A stretch of DNA of 64,000 bases from Takakia lepidozioides (lineage: Eukaryota > Streptophyta > Takakiopsida > Takakiales > Takakiaceae). A program made the position numbers and the translations under genes. Positions 21,700 to 32,702 of this stretch are shown here, piece by piece (position 1 is the stretch's first letter; each line of letters starts with the position of its first letter). Where the stretch lies: the NCBI GenBank assembly GCA_030704615.1, contig CM060731.1:68490756-68554755 (forward strand). The letters run 5' to 3'. Under the pieces are notes generated by a model. The model had not been told where the DNA came from. It ran no database searches and saw only the letters and a program-made list of their open reading frames with translations.

Positions 21700-22500
21700 A
21701 GAACAATGTGGTGAGGGCACCTTCTTCTTCAACCTATTTCAGCCTGTTTTGCCCTCTCATCAGACTCGGCCCTGAGATGCATATTGAATCCTGTAAGTTA
21801 GCTTGTTGGGCGGATTTGTGGTGGTTTAGAGTGACTTTGACAAGTTGCTGCCGATGTAGCAGCAGGAAAGTATCCAAAAATAAGTAACAAAGATGAGGAG
21901 AAGCTTTGGAATGAACACTTTTCCGACCCCAGTCAATGGCGGGACAATGGAGACAAAAAGGTGAATGCCTGTTGGACTATACTAGAGAGAAGCAAATGCA
22001 ATTCAGAATTGGAACTATTGTAATAATTAGGGTTGGGGTGTTTGCTGGAAGAACTTCACACCGTCAATGTCAGCTGCTTACATCAAGTATTCAAGATTTG
22101 TACACAGGCAGGGATAGCTGAAGGACCAGGGATAGAGGTCCAGATTCATCCAAGAAGGCCGGATTTCAAACACAAGATTACTTCTGATTCCTTGTGGATC
22201 AACAGCTACAAGACATCTGCTAATGAGAAGATGGTCTGCTAATGACGGCACCTTCTTCAACACATTTCACCCTGTTTTTCCCTCTTATCAGAATCGGCCC
22301 TAAATTTTCATGTTGAATTCTGCAAGTTAGCTGGTTGAGTGAACATGGGATAGTTTGGAATGACTTTGACATGATACTGCCAATGTGACAACATGAAAGT
22401 ATCCAAAAAGAGGTAACAGAGATGAGGAGAAGTTGTGGAATGAATATTTTTCTGACCCCAGTCAATGGTGGGACAACCGAGCCAAAAAGGTGAATGTCTG
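21700..22500 (+). pseudogene. OSB array II, first part (inside CACTA)
   Basis: Contains a type A exon (about 21868-21965, KLWNEHFSDPSQWRDN), a type B exon (22135-22215, RPDFKHKITSDSLWINSYK) and a second type A exon (22395-22490, EKLWNEYFSDPSQWWDNR, the best-preserved PDF half in the window). Intervening introns match those of array I. The array breaks off at about 22500 into unrelated sequence. Confidence 0.7.
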
Positions 22501-23125
22501 TCATGATTTTGATCACCAGTCATGTTGCGACCCGAGGCCCTGTTGTCTTGGGCTGACATGCAGGGCAGTGCTGAAAGTCTGGCTTTCCGCTGTAAAAGTA
22601 ATGAACTTTTCATATTTTGGAGGTTAAGTGACCTGGTTGGGATTGCATCTTTGTGCAAGATCTTTCTACATGTTCAAGTGTGTGCCGGTTCCTACGAAGC
22701 ATTGCATTTGATGAGGCCCTCTGGTCCAGGCTGTAAGTTTTCCTTCCAAAGCATTTTGTCCCCTTGGTTTTGCTGTCTAGGGCTGTGATCATGGCATTTA
22801 TGCTTCTGATCTCGGCTGCCTCTACTGGTCAACAGAGCTAAAGACCTAGATGGTTTTGTGGATTTTTTCGGTTCTCAGGTACATGATGATCTTGTGGTGG
22901 TGGATACATCGGTTGCAGACCAAGTGACAGCATGGCGGCGCAGCCAAAGCATGACTGACGTATATGCTGGTGATCATTGGTGCTCTGGTAGAACCTGAAC
23001 GTACCATCAAATTGGTGACGTTTTCTTGTGCGAGAAAACTGGCAGAGTCCACAGTACTGTTCCTACCTATACTCAGACTTTGCCAACCTCCAATATTCAA
23101 CCTTTGTGCACAGTTTAGATTCTGA
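22501..23125 (+). other. Unidentified cargo segment in CACTA
   Basis: Replaces the expected continuation of the OSB array. Short plus-strand frames (for example FRCKSNELFIFWRLSDL near 22580-22630) look exon-like but are not recognised. It may be a further captured host fragment. Confidence 0.3.
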
Positions 23126-23300
23126 ACATTGCCCCTGCCCTGGTGGACATGTATGCCAAATGTGGGTGCATCGCGGATGCCAAGGGAGTGTTCAACACTA
23201 TGGCTGAACGAGATGTGGTGTCGTGGAGTGCGATGCTTGCAGGGTAGGGGGTGCGGGATGGAGGCCTTGGAGACCTATGAGCAAATGATGGGGGAAGGGG
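23126..23300 (+). pseudogene. PPR fragment (second copy) inside CACTA
   Basis: Reads ALVDMYAKCGCIADAKGVFN and then AERDVVSWSAMLAG before a stop near 23247, then MEALETYEQM. It is nearly the same sequence as 7605-7765, including the point where it passes into the OSB array. The two loci therefore share one ancestral PPR-OSB junction. Confidence 0.75.
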
Positions 23301-23319
23301 GCTCGTTCTTCAATAGCAC

Positions 23320-24010
23320 AGTGGCTACAAGTGGGTAGATGGTCAACTGGAAACAGCAGCGGCAGCAGCACAATTCATAGAATAAGGTGCTGCTAATGAA
23401 GGTACCTTCTTCACCGTATTTCACCCTGTTTTCCCCTGCTATCAGAGTCGTCCCTAAATTTTCATGTTGAATTCTGCAAGTTAGCTCGTTGGTGGATCTA
23501 TGGTGGTTTTGGAGTGATTTTGATATGTTACTACCAATGTGGTCGACAGGAAAGTATCGAAAAATAGATAACAAAGACTCGAGGAGAAGCTCTGGAATGA
23601 ATACGTTTCCGACCTCAGTCAATGGTGGAACAATCGAGGCAAAAGGTGAATGTTTTTTGGAAGCAGACGTAAGTCAGCATAGGAACTAGTTTGATAAGTA
23701 GGGTTGGGGTGTTTGCTCAAGCAATTCTAGGCTATCATTCTCAGCTGCTAGCAGCAAGGCGAGGATGTATGCATGATTTGTGCAGGGGCATGGATAACTG
23801 AAGGAGCAGGGATAGAGTGTGGGTCCAGATTCATCCAAGAGGGCCGGATTTCAAGCTCCAGATTACCTATGATTCCCTGTGGAAGGATAGGTACAAGAAA
23901 CCTGCATGGGTCGATGGTCAACTGGAAGCTGCAGCAACAGCGACACAATTGATCAAATCAGGCACTGTTAATCAAGGCACATTCTTCAACACATTTCACC
24001 CTGTTTTTCT
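23320..24010 (+). pseudogene. OSB array II, second part (inside CACTA)
   Basis: Contains the end of a type B exon (23330-23395, WVDGQLETAAAAAQ), a type A exon (about 23550-23650) and an unusually well-kept type B exon with its tail (23818-24005: GPDFKLQITYDSLW, then KKPAWVDGQLEAAATATQ). The frame from 23817 is open for 119 codons. High similarity to 7815-8365 over more than 700 bases marks a segmental duplication between the CACTA cargo and array I. Confidence 0.7.
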
Positions 24011-24944
24011 CTCTTATCAGAATCGACCGTATCAAGAAGTATTGCCCTGTTTAACAGGGTCCTTGATTCTAGTAGCACCAGAACAAACTAGTACTACAAC
24101 CCATGTGTGTGGGCTTGCTTATTTTTTGCTTACTGGGCCTTTTCAGGCATGGATTTTTGGACCCTGTGGCCTTTGAGGTAACCATTGGGACAGTGGTCTC
24201 ATTTGGATTTTTGTAATATAATTTACAGGGCGTGTATTCCCCTGTACTTGTCTATTTTGACTGTCATTGTGGTTGCTAGTATGCAAGAGGGGTCCATTCT
24301 GTTTTTATCTCGGAATTTCACCATGTAATGAAGAATTTAAATCATTTAATCTATTTTATTTTATATAACATTATTAAATTAAACAATAATACCATTTAAT
24401 AAAAAATTCCAAACTGCTATCCCCCTGTTTTTAAAAATAAAATATAAATTTAATAATTTAAAATTATAAATATAAACTATTAAGTTATTTTCAAAGAACA
24501 TTCTTGATGACATGTGGCATAAACCCTGCTCGAACTAGAATACGTGGCATTATATGACACAACATTCTTTTATCCATATTTTCACCATGTGTAAAGATAA
24601 GTAGTCATATATGTTAGTCATATATTCTGTCTAAGTGCCACATGTCACATCTGGAGTGCAACAGGTGTTGTGACGTGTTGCTTGGGTAGTGGTGCACATG
24701 TTCATCTAGAGCCTCTCCATGTAGGCAACGCTCAGCAGACAATGTAGTCATATAGTTAGTCATATGTAAGTCATAGAGTTGTGACTACATCACTCTCTTA
24801 TGCATGACTCCAGGTGCCACGCATGCAGTCACGGCTATGACTTGCAAAACGCAGTCCTAAAGACTAGTCGCTATGACAGGGCTTTTTTCACTACAGAGTG
24901 ATGTAGTCATGAACGCATATAGGACTGAAAAAATAGTCATATGT
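24011..24944. other. CACTA right flank with subterminal repeats
   Basis: Non-coding and AT-rich. Repeated TAGTCATAT and GTAGTCAT words (24600-24935) mirror the ATGACTA words of the left end. No gene is seen. Confidence 0.6.
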
Positions 24945-24975
24945 GCAGTCATAAAAACGCTCATCTGTTGTAGTG
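24945..24975 (-). repeat. CACTA right terminal inverted repeat
   Basis: Ends CATCTGTTGTAGTG and is followed by the duplicated GTG. Complement of the left terminal repeat. Confidence 0.9.
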
Positions 24976-25090
24976 GTGCCTCCCTGGCCTGGTTACCGTG
25001 TAGGGCCCCCTTTCCAACAAAACAGTCAGAGTCCATACCCCTCTATTTCCTACCCTACTCCTTATTTGAATTGTGCACCAGCACAGGCTC
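24976..25090 (+). pseudogene. Proline/aromatic-rich exon, 3' part
   Basis: Continues the frame broken by CACTA: PPWPGYRVGPPFQQ, then SPYPSISYPTPYLN. The combined frame is open from about 20198 through this segment. At about 25091 it runs into LINE-B sequence (SPLLFNVFINELL) in the same frame, so the gene was also disrupted on its 3' side. The protein family is unidentified. Confidence 0.5.
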
Positions 25091-25800
25091 CCGCCCAACC
25101 CTCTCCACTGCTCTTCAATGTTTTCATTAATGAGCTCCTTGGAGATGTGGAAAGCGAGGGATTTGAGTTAAAAGTGGGTGACAACTATGTTTGTGAATGA
25201 CTTCGTGGGACTAGGGGATACCCCCATCCAATCTTCAGGAGTTGATTGAGTGTGCAAAGAGGTACTTCGACATGTGGAGGCTAGAAGCCAATGTCAGTAA
25301 ATGTGCAGTGGTGGCCTTCAATGATTGTGGGGACGGAGGAGGGAGTAATGTTCGAACAAAACGAAGTTAGGCTTAAGACTTCCCTGCACTTGTTTCCAGT
25401 TTGTGACACGGGTGAGGACCTTAAGGATGATATGAAGGGCCTACCTACCACCGGCACTAGACTGAAAACTAAACTCATGTACCGGTTGGGGAGTTTGCCT
25501 TTGAACAATAAACATATGCAGAGAGGAAAGGGAGATAGGCAATGCCCAATGTGTGGGCGGCCTGAAGACAATATCCCAAGTTCTGATACAATGTCCCTGG
25601 GATTCCCATCAGAGAGTGGCCCTCTTCAGAACCAACAAGAACATAGTCCCTGCACCAGCTTTCAAAATCTCGAGGCTGAGCCTAAAGCCCTGGCCTGTTC
25701 GGGTCTAATTGCTGGGCAGCAATGTGAAGGGCTTTCTAGAGGAAATCTGGAAAACTTAAACCAATCACAATCTTACTCTAGAGTAAAACTCAGAATTTGG
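25091..25800 (+). mobile_element. LINE-B fragment (reverse transcriptase plus zinc-binding tail)
   Basis: Starts at the reverse-transcriptase block SPLLFNVFINELL. The catalytic region is degraded (FVND in place of F/YADD), then LIECAKRYFDMWRLEANVSKC is readable after a frameshift. A tail follows with GTRLKTKLMYRLGSLPLNN, CPMCGRPEDN and LEAEPKALA. The same tail recurs on the minus strand at 32735-33589 and in the sixth intron of the VARICOSE gene. Truncated and non-functional. Confidence 0.75.
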
Positions 25801-26124
25801 TATGGCAGGAGAAGCACAAGCCCAGAAAAATGTTTTAAACGACACAGACCAACACACGAAGGGATTCTACATCAACTTTCAGACATGGGAGTGGGCAGAA
25901 ATTTTGCACCAGCCATAGCTGGTGTGGCTCGTACTCCAGGGGAGAGAGAATACACAATGGGCCTCCCTGTATCTGCAATTGCCTGTCAAGCAGCCTCCTG
26001 CAAATAAGTTTCCAAAAAATACTTGACCATGCAACTAACCAGAACGTGTATACAAGATGCCTACTACCTATTTAACATGTAGGTGTTCATTACTACAAAA
26101 TAATCAAGAGATACGAACAACACC

Positions 26125-26463
26125 TCAAACACAGCAGAGGGGTCTGACTTTTAGGCTGCTCAGACACAACAGATTGAGAGATTGCCGGCGAGGATAATGC
26201 ACCATAACGTTGCAATCCTTAGTCAGTTTCTTGACCTCTTTCACTGGGAACAGGGCACAGCCAAGCATACAGAGCGTGTACTCCTTCTCTGTTTCTATAG
26301 AGACGCCCTCCAATTCGATGCTCATTTGCGAGAAACCAGGGGTCATCTCAAAGCGGGGGTGAATGCCCCCTCCATAGAAGATGCTTCTCTGGGATGTAAT
26401 TGCCAACTGAAGTACAGCCGAGTACACCCGAGACATTAAAAATGTTCTTCGAACCTCCTGCAT
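26125..26463 (-). pseudogene. Possible DUF2921-type gene fragment
   Basis: The minus-strand frame contains ELEGVSIETEKEYTLCMLGC and later DCNVMVHYPRRQSL. The pattern of an EG(V/I)Y-like start, an LCM(V/L)GC core, and DC...(V/I)..(Y/F)P resembles the repeated domain of plant DUF2921 membrane proteins as I remember it. The upstream bases (FNVSGVL near 26400-26440 in another frame) fit an earlier part of that domain. No start, splice sites or membrane segments were established. Confidence 0.35.
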
Positions 26464-26609
26464 TCTTATTCAACTGCACATCTATAAGCGAGAATGTTGC
26501 CAGCTGCACCGGTGTCGTTGCTCCGATTCATTCAAAGTGGGGTATCTGGGAATTGAATCTCTCATTGACGAATTTGCTTCTGGGAGTGGATTGTAGAGCA
26601 TAATGGGCT

Positions 26610-26850
26610 TGGTGACGTGATGGCGATGGCGTGGCGTGATGACGATGACGTGGCTGAAGACAGTGATGTGGCTGACGACGACGATGTGGCGTGAAGACGA
26701 TGACGTGGCTGGAGACACTGACGTGGCTGATGACGACGATATGGCGTGAAGACGATGACGTGGCTGACTATGACGATGTGGCGTGACGATGATGACGTGG
26801 TTACGATGGTGTGGCTACGATGACGTGGTGACGATGACGTGGAACTATGG
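26610..26850. repeat. Tandem repeat rich in TGACGTGG
   Basis: Degenerate units built from GACGATGACGTGGC and GATGTGGCGTGA. TGACGTGG occurs seven times (26646, 26701, 26719, 26756, 26792, 26821 and 26834). The word is a strong plant bZIP-binding core (ABRE/C-box type). It lies upstream of the hAT-like gene region, but any regulatory role is inference. Confidence 0.65.
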
Positions 26851-26917
26851 CACCCTATTCCTGCTCTACGCAAAAACTAGTCTCCCACCTTCAATTGTCG
26901 TTATAAATACAGGCACA

Positions 26918-26937
26918 AGGGGGGGGGGGGGGGGGGG
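26918..26937. repeat. Poly(G) tract
   Basis: A run of about 17 G residues just before the inverted repeat at 27006. Confidence 0.8.
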
Positions 26938-27005
26938 TGGGAATTTGACTGCGGCCTCCGCCAAGGACGTCCCGTCTCCGGCAAGCCCCGACGACCGTAC
27001 CAGTT

Positions 27006-27165
27006 AGCTCGCACGCTGGCATTCAACTCCCATCCTATGGCTAGTGTGTTCCGGGTGAAATTAACTGAATGAAAAAGTGACTCCACTGAGCAAAGCAAAT
27101 TAAACGGAAGGATCATGCCACTCTCATTTTATAATAATAGCGAGTTGAATGCAAGCGCGCGAGCT
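27006..27165. repeat. 160-bp inverted-repeat element (MITE-like)
   Basis: AGCTCGCACGCTGGCATTCAAC at the left pairs with the complement of the right end (27142-27165), with two mismatches in 24. The interior is non-coding. Size and structure suit a small foldback element. A GC-rich stretch without a supported gene follows. Confidence 0.6.
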
Positions 27166-27949
27166 GACAGCACGGCCGCGCGCCTGGACGAGGGCGGCCC
27201 CCCCCCCCAGCCCGCAGCTGTGCGTGGTCTCCCCAGCCCGCCTGTGCCGCGGCCCCTGCACCGCCCGGGGTCCGTCGCACGGCCAGTCCGCTGCGTTAAG
27301 TCTGCCGGGGAGGTCTGCTCTGCCACTCCGCTCTGCCATGCGCCAGCGGACTGCCATCCAATCCGCTGCCGGCGCCAGATCGGGGCCGTCCGTCCGAGAG
27401 CCCATCCTTGCCCTCTAATCTAGGGCGCCATGCCACCGCTCATTTGCGGATTGCCATCAGCATGTCTCTATTTTTGGTCTGAAACTGCGGCAGGTGCGCA
27501 CGGGAGGCGTTGCCTTCCACGGTGTTGTTCGTTTTCGTGATCTTGAAGGTTCGGAGAGGAGTGGCAGCCCTACAGCCCCCATCGTGCATATGCTTCCACT
27601 ATTTCATCATCTTTTTGTGCTGCAAGACCTGTTCTTGGCGATTAAATTGTACATGTCATTCGTTTGGGCCACTTGGTCGGGTCCCTATGAATGGCGAATG
27701 AGGGGGCTCTTTCCAATGAGTGAACTGATTAAACATGCCTGCCTAAACATGTCATTAGTAAACATTGCTTTATGGTGTTCTTAAATTTTAGAGTATTCAT
27801 GGTGTGCTGGAAGCATCCGTCAGTCACTTCACCTCTGCAGTCCGCAACGGAAACCATGGGCAAGATGATAGCGAAAATCGACGGAGCATATGCACATGAG
27901 GGCATGTAAACATTGCAGATTCCGTATCCAGCGTTGGAATTGCTATGGT

Positions 27950-29000
27950 CTGTTTGTAGTTAGTGACTGTGAGTCTTCCTCAAGTGTGTATTTTGGGTTG
28001 TGATATCGTGAGTCTGTTGAACCGAGACCTGATTTCGACCATGGGCCTCCTTGTACATATGTGCGGTTCGACAGTCCTTTTTCTGTCCTTCAAATTGTGG
28101 GTCCTTTGGAGTATGTTTTCGTGAGTCTGTTGTGCGAAACAGTTTCATCATGGATGTGCAGCCAAAACGTGTGTGTTCGAGCTTTGCGTCTCTGAGTCTG
28201 TTGTACTTGTCAGTCTTTTGGCCTCTCATTTGGTCTGTTTGTTGCACCGTCAGTGTAGTCTGTTCGTCCGTCGATAGTCTGCTTTGTCTGTGCTAGTGTA
28301 GTCTACCGGCAGTCTATTGCAGATGGCGACCGAACTATCAGTCTGTTGAGCAGCCAGTTTGTTGACCGACATTGTGCTCTCTCTTGCAGTCAGTCCGTTG
28401 ATCGTCAATCTGTTCCTCCGGCGGACTGTTGAGAACAACACGATAGGCGGTGTTTTCGGCCGTCCGCCTGTTGTGCCGACTGTGGTGAGTCTGTTATGCC
28501 ATTCATGTCCAGCACGCAGTCTATCTCAGATGCGCGCTGAAGACGCAACCTGTACCCGATGTCTGGTGGACACGAGGTCTGCTAGACCGTCGGATCCAGC
28601 AGACCTTTTAAATGCCGTGACGGCGGTGACGGCGTCAATGAATGCGCGCCATGTCGAGCCGGCGAGACTGCATGTCCGGTCTGGTGTCTGCGTGGCCTCC
28701 AACTTCACCTTCCCGCCTTCTCACCATTTGTCTGAACGTCCTTCTTTCTTGCGCGCACGCAGATGTGGAGCATCCTGTAGTTCCAACCGTCGCGCACACC
28801 GTTGCTCCCATTGCGTTCGTAGGCAGTTGTGTTCGTCATCCTTGTCATTGTCTCCTTCTCTTCTCTTTCTGTCATCGTCTTTATCCTCGCAGAGAGTCAT
28901 TTGTAATCGTTCTTTGTAGTCCTCTTTGCAGTGTGTTCTTTGCAGTCTGTCTTTTGTTGTCGTCTTTGCAGTCTGTTCTTCAAAGTCTTTCTTGCAGGTC
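27950..29000. repeat. GTCTG-rich block
   Basis: More than 15 GTCTG words, many in the form AGTCTGTTG or CAGTCTGTT, occur in about 1 kb and almost all in one orientation. This is the same word, in opposite orientation, as in the block at 15455-16040. Confidence 0.6.
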
Positions 29001-29143
29001 TTCTGTGTTATAAGAGGCGATGGAAGATGCTTGTGCGAAGGGTGGACCAGATTGGATGGAGTTTGTGCACATGACGCGGAATAGGCTTTTGGGTCTTTGT
29101 GGATCTAACACCAGTAGCAGCGAGTATGTGGATGAAAAGATGA

Positions 29144-29745
29144 TTGATCTGCAAGTTGCGAAGATACTGGTACTCACCAATGGAGTACGATCGTAAAATA
29201 GTGGAAGCATGTGTGGATCTGAAGGTTGCAAGGTCGGAAAACCCTGAATGGAAGAAGGATAGGCTCAAGTGTCATTTTTGTGAAGAGAACATAAAGGACA
29301 AAATCCAGTTAAACCGGCATTGTGTGGACACGGGATGCAAGGCCACCATTCCTCCTGATTTCAAGCCCTGGTCCATATCAGTGTCACAGAAAGCATGAGA
29401 CGACGATGTTTTCAGAACCCGCGGCGCAAACCCAATCCCTCGAAGTTGTGAAGAATTGCGCCAACGGTACCGGCGGGCTGCTGGAAGGGTGGCTGGAACG
29501 GGTTTGGAGGAAGTACCTCCCCGCAAACAAAAACTCAGTGATGGGGCCGCAAAGAAGGCCCAAGCGAAAGCGGCAAGGTCTGCTCGCGATGCAAGCATGG
29601 CTTCCCAGCCGGGGGGTCCGTCCCAAACGGGGCTGCCCCGAAGGTCCCGGCAGACTATACCCATCAGCGACTCAAGTGAGTCTGCCGATGTTCCCACTCG
29701 GCGGTCTGCTGGCTCGACAGAGAATGTCATCCGCAACAAATCAGC
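29144..29745 (+). pseudogene. hAT-type transposase N-terminus (BED zinc finger)
   Basis: The frame at 29144-29398 carries LKCHFCEENIKDKIQLNRHC and then DTGCKATIPPDF, a Cys-x2-Cys...His/Cys arrangement followed by a Cys and Pro, as in BED fingers at the start of hAT transposases. A stop at 29396-29398 and a frame change separate it from a basic, Ala-rich linker (ELRQRYRRAAGRVAGTGLEE, then KAQAKAARSARDAS and SDSSESADVP), which is also typical of this region. The coding sequence ends near 29745 with no catalytic domain. Confidence 0.55.
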
Positions 29746-29823
29746 CCTATGTGTAATATCTTTTGCAAGCTATACGACTAGCAGCTTGGAGCCATGCTAG
29801 AATCATCTTTAGGCTTTTACAAT

Positions 29824-30490
29824 GATGTAGATGCAGCCAGCCCAATAATTAACACCCAGTTCCACGTAATTAGAATGTCTTCATAGTACCCGTTTGAAGC
29901 ATAAAAATTTGGGATTAGTCTCATTTATCAAGGTGGGCTGGCATCCCTAGCTTTAAGAGGGTCAGTGTCTCACAGACTCTACTCCTACTGCTTTACTTAT
30001 CCATATACCCCAAAAGGACCACCATATTGAACTTCGAATCCATCACATTTTCTTGGATATTGTTCGCTGTAGTCGTCATAGTATATTTTGTAGTACAATA
30101 ATTGTAAAATAGAAACTGTCATTGCCTTGGTGACCTATGATACGTGACTACTTCATGGCATGTGGAATTGGGAATTCAAACCTTGTACCATATCACCGAG
30201 ACAATGACATTTTCTTTTTATAATTGTTGTATCACACCACCAAGATAAATAAAATATTGTGTACACATCAAAGTCACTGAGGAGGATGTCATAGATGTAG
30301 ATGCCCGCCCATTAATAAACACCTAGTTCCGTCCAGTAATCAGGTTGTACATTTCATGTGACTGCTTGAAAGTTCCCTAAGCATGAAAAATTGGACCGAG
30401 CCTCATTTATCAAGTGGGCTGGCACCCACAACTAGCTTTGTAAAGGGTCAGTGTCTCGCAGACTCTATTAATATTACTTTATTTATCCAT
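29824..30490. repeat. Two 190-bp direct repeats enclosing a foldback element
   Basis: 29824-30012 and 30291-30490 are clearly alike: GATGTAGATGC, then CCTCATTTATCAAG-like, then GGGTCAGTGTCTC, then CAGACTCTA. The roughly 280 bases between them hold the inverted repeat at 30084-30245. Possible origins are a tandem duplication or a very small direct-repeat-flanked element. Confidence 0.65.
30084..30245. repeat. Foldback (MITE-like) element with two arms
   Basis: TTTGTAGTACAATAATTG...CATTGCCTTGGTGA at the left is complementary in outline to TCACCGAGACAATGAC...TAATTGTTGTATCA at the right. A copy of one arm plus flank lies at 16600-16725, which shows that the unit is dispersed. Confidence 0.65.
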
Positions 30491-30737
30491 ATATTGATCA
30501 AATAAGATAGTTGAGAATGTTTAAGTGTTTAGACGTAAAGGGAAAACAAAGTAAACTACATATGATTTGACATGAAAATTTATTTTAAATGCTCAAGCAC
30601 ATTCAATGTAAGATCGTTAGAATACTTCTAAAAAATGGTTTTGGTTTTTGTGGTGAGCACGTTTCAATTTATACTAGGGTAGCCTGTGCCGTTGGCCCAT
30701 GCATGAAGAATTAAGAAAAAAAACCCTTGATTTTACA

Positions 30738-31360
30738 TCTCGCTTCATATATTGAGACAAAAAATTATGAGACCGAATCGGTGCACCCCTCCTCATCGAG
30801 GGCTTTCCAACGGCACCACGTACGAGGGCTGGCCCGCGGTTTGGGAGACCCCCGGTTTGGGAAATCTCAACGCCACAAAACATAACAACAAGCCGCAAAC
30901 TACAAGAGGCTCTGGCCATTGAAACAACAATTTTGAGAAGTTGGCACGTGGTTTATACTTACAAGTTTTTTAGACCAATCATACTCTTGACGTGGTGTAA
31001 GGTCCGTTGACCACATTTTCTCCATTGACTTCAATACGATGCAAAGTCTTTGCCTTGAAGGGACAAGCCAACAAACAAACTATATTACTTCATATATTGA
31101 AAAAACCAATTTTCTTTCCCATTAATTTATTGAGTAGTAATTATCCAATAATTGTTCCACAAAAGCCCACTTGCTATTTTTCACGAATTTCCAGCTACCA
31201 AAAGTACTTGAAATTCCATATCTCCCACACCATAGGTCCCAAATCATGAGACCAAGCCGGTGCACCCCTCCTCCTCCTCCTCATTGAGGACTTTCCAGCA
31301 ACCAAGCACCAAGGCTCGGGCCCACGGTTTGGGAGATCTCAACGCTACAAAACAAACAAA
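30738..31360. repeat. Direct duplication of a ~140-bp segment
   Basis: 30770-30880 and 31230-31350 both carry GGTGCACCCCTCCTC, then CTTTCCA, then GGTTTGGGAGA...CTCAACGC. The spacing of about 465 bases is similar to that of the preceding direct repeat pair. The segment 30985-31060 in between is the dispersed repeat also found at 18440. No gene is seen. Confidence 0.6.
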
Positions 31361-32636
31361 TCAAAACAAACAAACAACCTTGCTTCATATATTGATATTA
31401 CAATGTTGTATATGGGTAATGATTTTATGCTAACAAGAACTTTTTGCTTCTTCTCTATTAATTGTACAATCTAAAATAGAGATTTATCAATAGACTACAA
31501 ATACACATCGGCGTACTCTATAATAGATAGATATTTGTAAGAATAGGAACACTGATCTTGCAAAGCAAGCCAAACTTATGAGCCCACGCTACCCCCAAAA
31601 ACTCTCCTGCGCTCTCATTTGAATACTGCGTAATGCGTAGACTGCACCACATGGGTCCTTACTTTGAGTCCATCAGAGACATACAGACAGCAACAACATT
31701 TACTAAGTGTTTTTAGCTCAATTCCTGTCTCAAGGATGCACCACCACCTCTGATTTTTGCATTTTGTATGAATAAACCTGGTCTATGCCATCCAATATCC
31801 CATCATTTGATCTGAGCCCGAAAACAAATCTGAGTCTGACAGTGACAACCTCCAAATGCTCACATCAAAATGGATTAGGCATACTCCTTATGGTCCTGTG
31901 ATGAAGCCTAAGAAATGGAGTCTGAAGTCCTTAGTGGCAGCTACAGCACAGTGGTGTAGGCAAAGCACCCTGGAGAGCTGGAACAGCGCAATAATGTTCC
32001 TAAATTGTGCATATGAACAATGCAGGGTGATGGCAACCATGATTTTATAGTGGAGTTGATTAGCCACGTATCTCTTCCTTCATCCTCAGTGTTAGGCCCA
32101 CTACCACCCTTTGCTTGTGGGGGTGAAAGTTCTGGAGCCACATATTGAAAAGGCAACCACCAATTTTGCCGTTTCAAAATAGAAAAGGAACCATCCTAAA
32201 CTGTAGAAGGAGAACCCTGAAAGGGAACCCCTCACAACCACTAAATGAACTTCCTAGCACCCACCATGAAGAGGGAAGAGATGCCATGTAGTACATCTGG
32301 TAGAGGAAACCTTGCTTGCAAACACTGCTGGTGCTGCCATTCAGACCTGCTGAGCTACTTACAGGCTGCCTGCGAAAAGCGAGAGTCGTCTTTCTTCATT
32401 CGATATGTCCAGAGCATGGTTCTGTCCATCATACAACTTGGGCCAGTTATGCAAGTTAAATTAGGTGATTACAAACTACATGCATCTCAGAATGTACTAC
32501 CTTAGGGTGTGAAAAGATATAACATTGGCTATGATGTACCCTTGAGGCAAAGTCCCTGCAGGTTACTAACCCCTGTGGGGTGGACAGTGAGGCTTCGATC
32601 GCCAGAAGCTTTTTGTCACCTTGAAATTCCGTAGAG
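31361..32636. other. No supported gene
   Basis: Non-coding or unassigned DNA beyond the 3' end of the nucleotidyltransferase gene. One minus-strand frame (32177-31941, with FQYVAPELSPPQAKGG) is exon-like but unrecognised. It could be an untracked 3' exon or chance. Confidence 0.3.
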
Positions 32637-32702
32637 GATGTACGTATACGCCGTTTGCCGTAACCTTGTGGCATTGACCCTGCGTCCAGTTTGAGTGGAA
32701 CA

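Larger units (their letters stand above)
20317..24975 (+). mobile_element. Complete CACTA (En/Spm-type) transposon carrying gene fragments
   Basis: The left end CACTACAAGAGATGAGCG and the right end CGCTCATCTGTTGTAGTG form 31-bp terminal inverted repeats with 28 matches. The flanking 3-bp target-site duplication is GTG (20314-20316 and 24976-24978), as expected for CACTA elements. Subterminal regions hold many ATGACTA-type words in inverted orientation at the two ends. The 4,659-bp interior encodes no transposase; it carries PPR and OSB-derived pieces (21288-24010). It is therefore a non-autonomous, Pack-type element. The perfect duplication and intact ends point to fairly recent insertion. 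Confidence 0.9.
27180..29800 (+). mobile_element. hAT-like DNA transposon, 5' part
   Basis: A GC-rich leader (27180-27420) and a long segment packed with GTCTG words (27950-29000) precede a BED-finger coding region (29144-29745). Subterminal motif clusters followed by an N-terminal zinc finger fit the 5' half of a hAT element. The RNase-H-like catalytic core and C-terminal dimerisation domain do not follow, so the element is truncated. No terminal inverted repeat was pinned down. Confidence 0.5.

Noticed and set aside
27115-27423. GC-rich overlapping frames on both strands
   Set aside because: Open only because of high GC content. Composition is Pro/Arg/Ala-rich in all frames and no family is recognisable.
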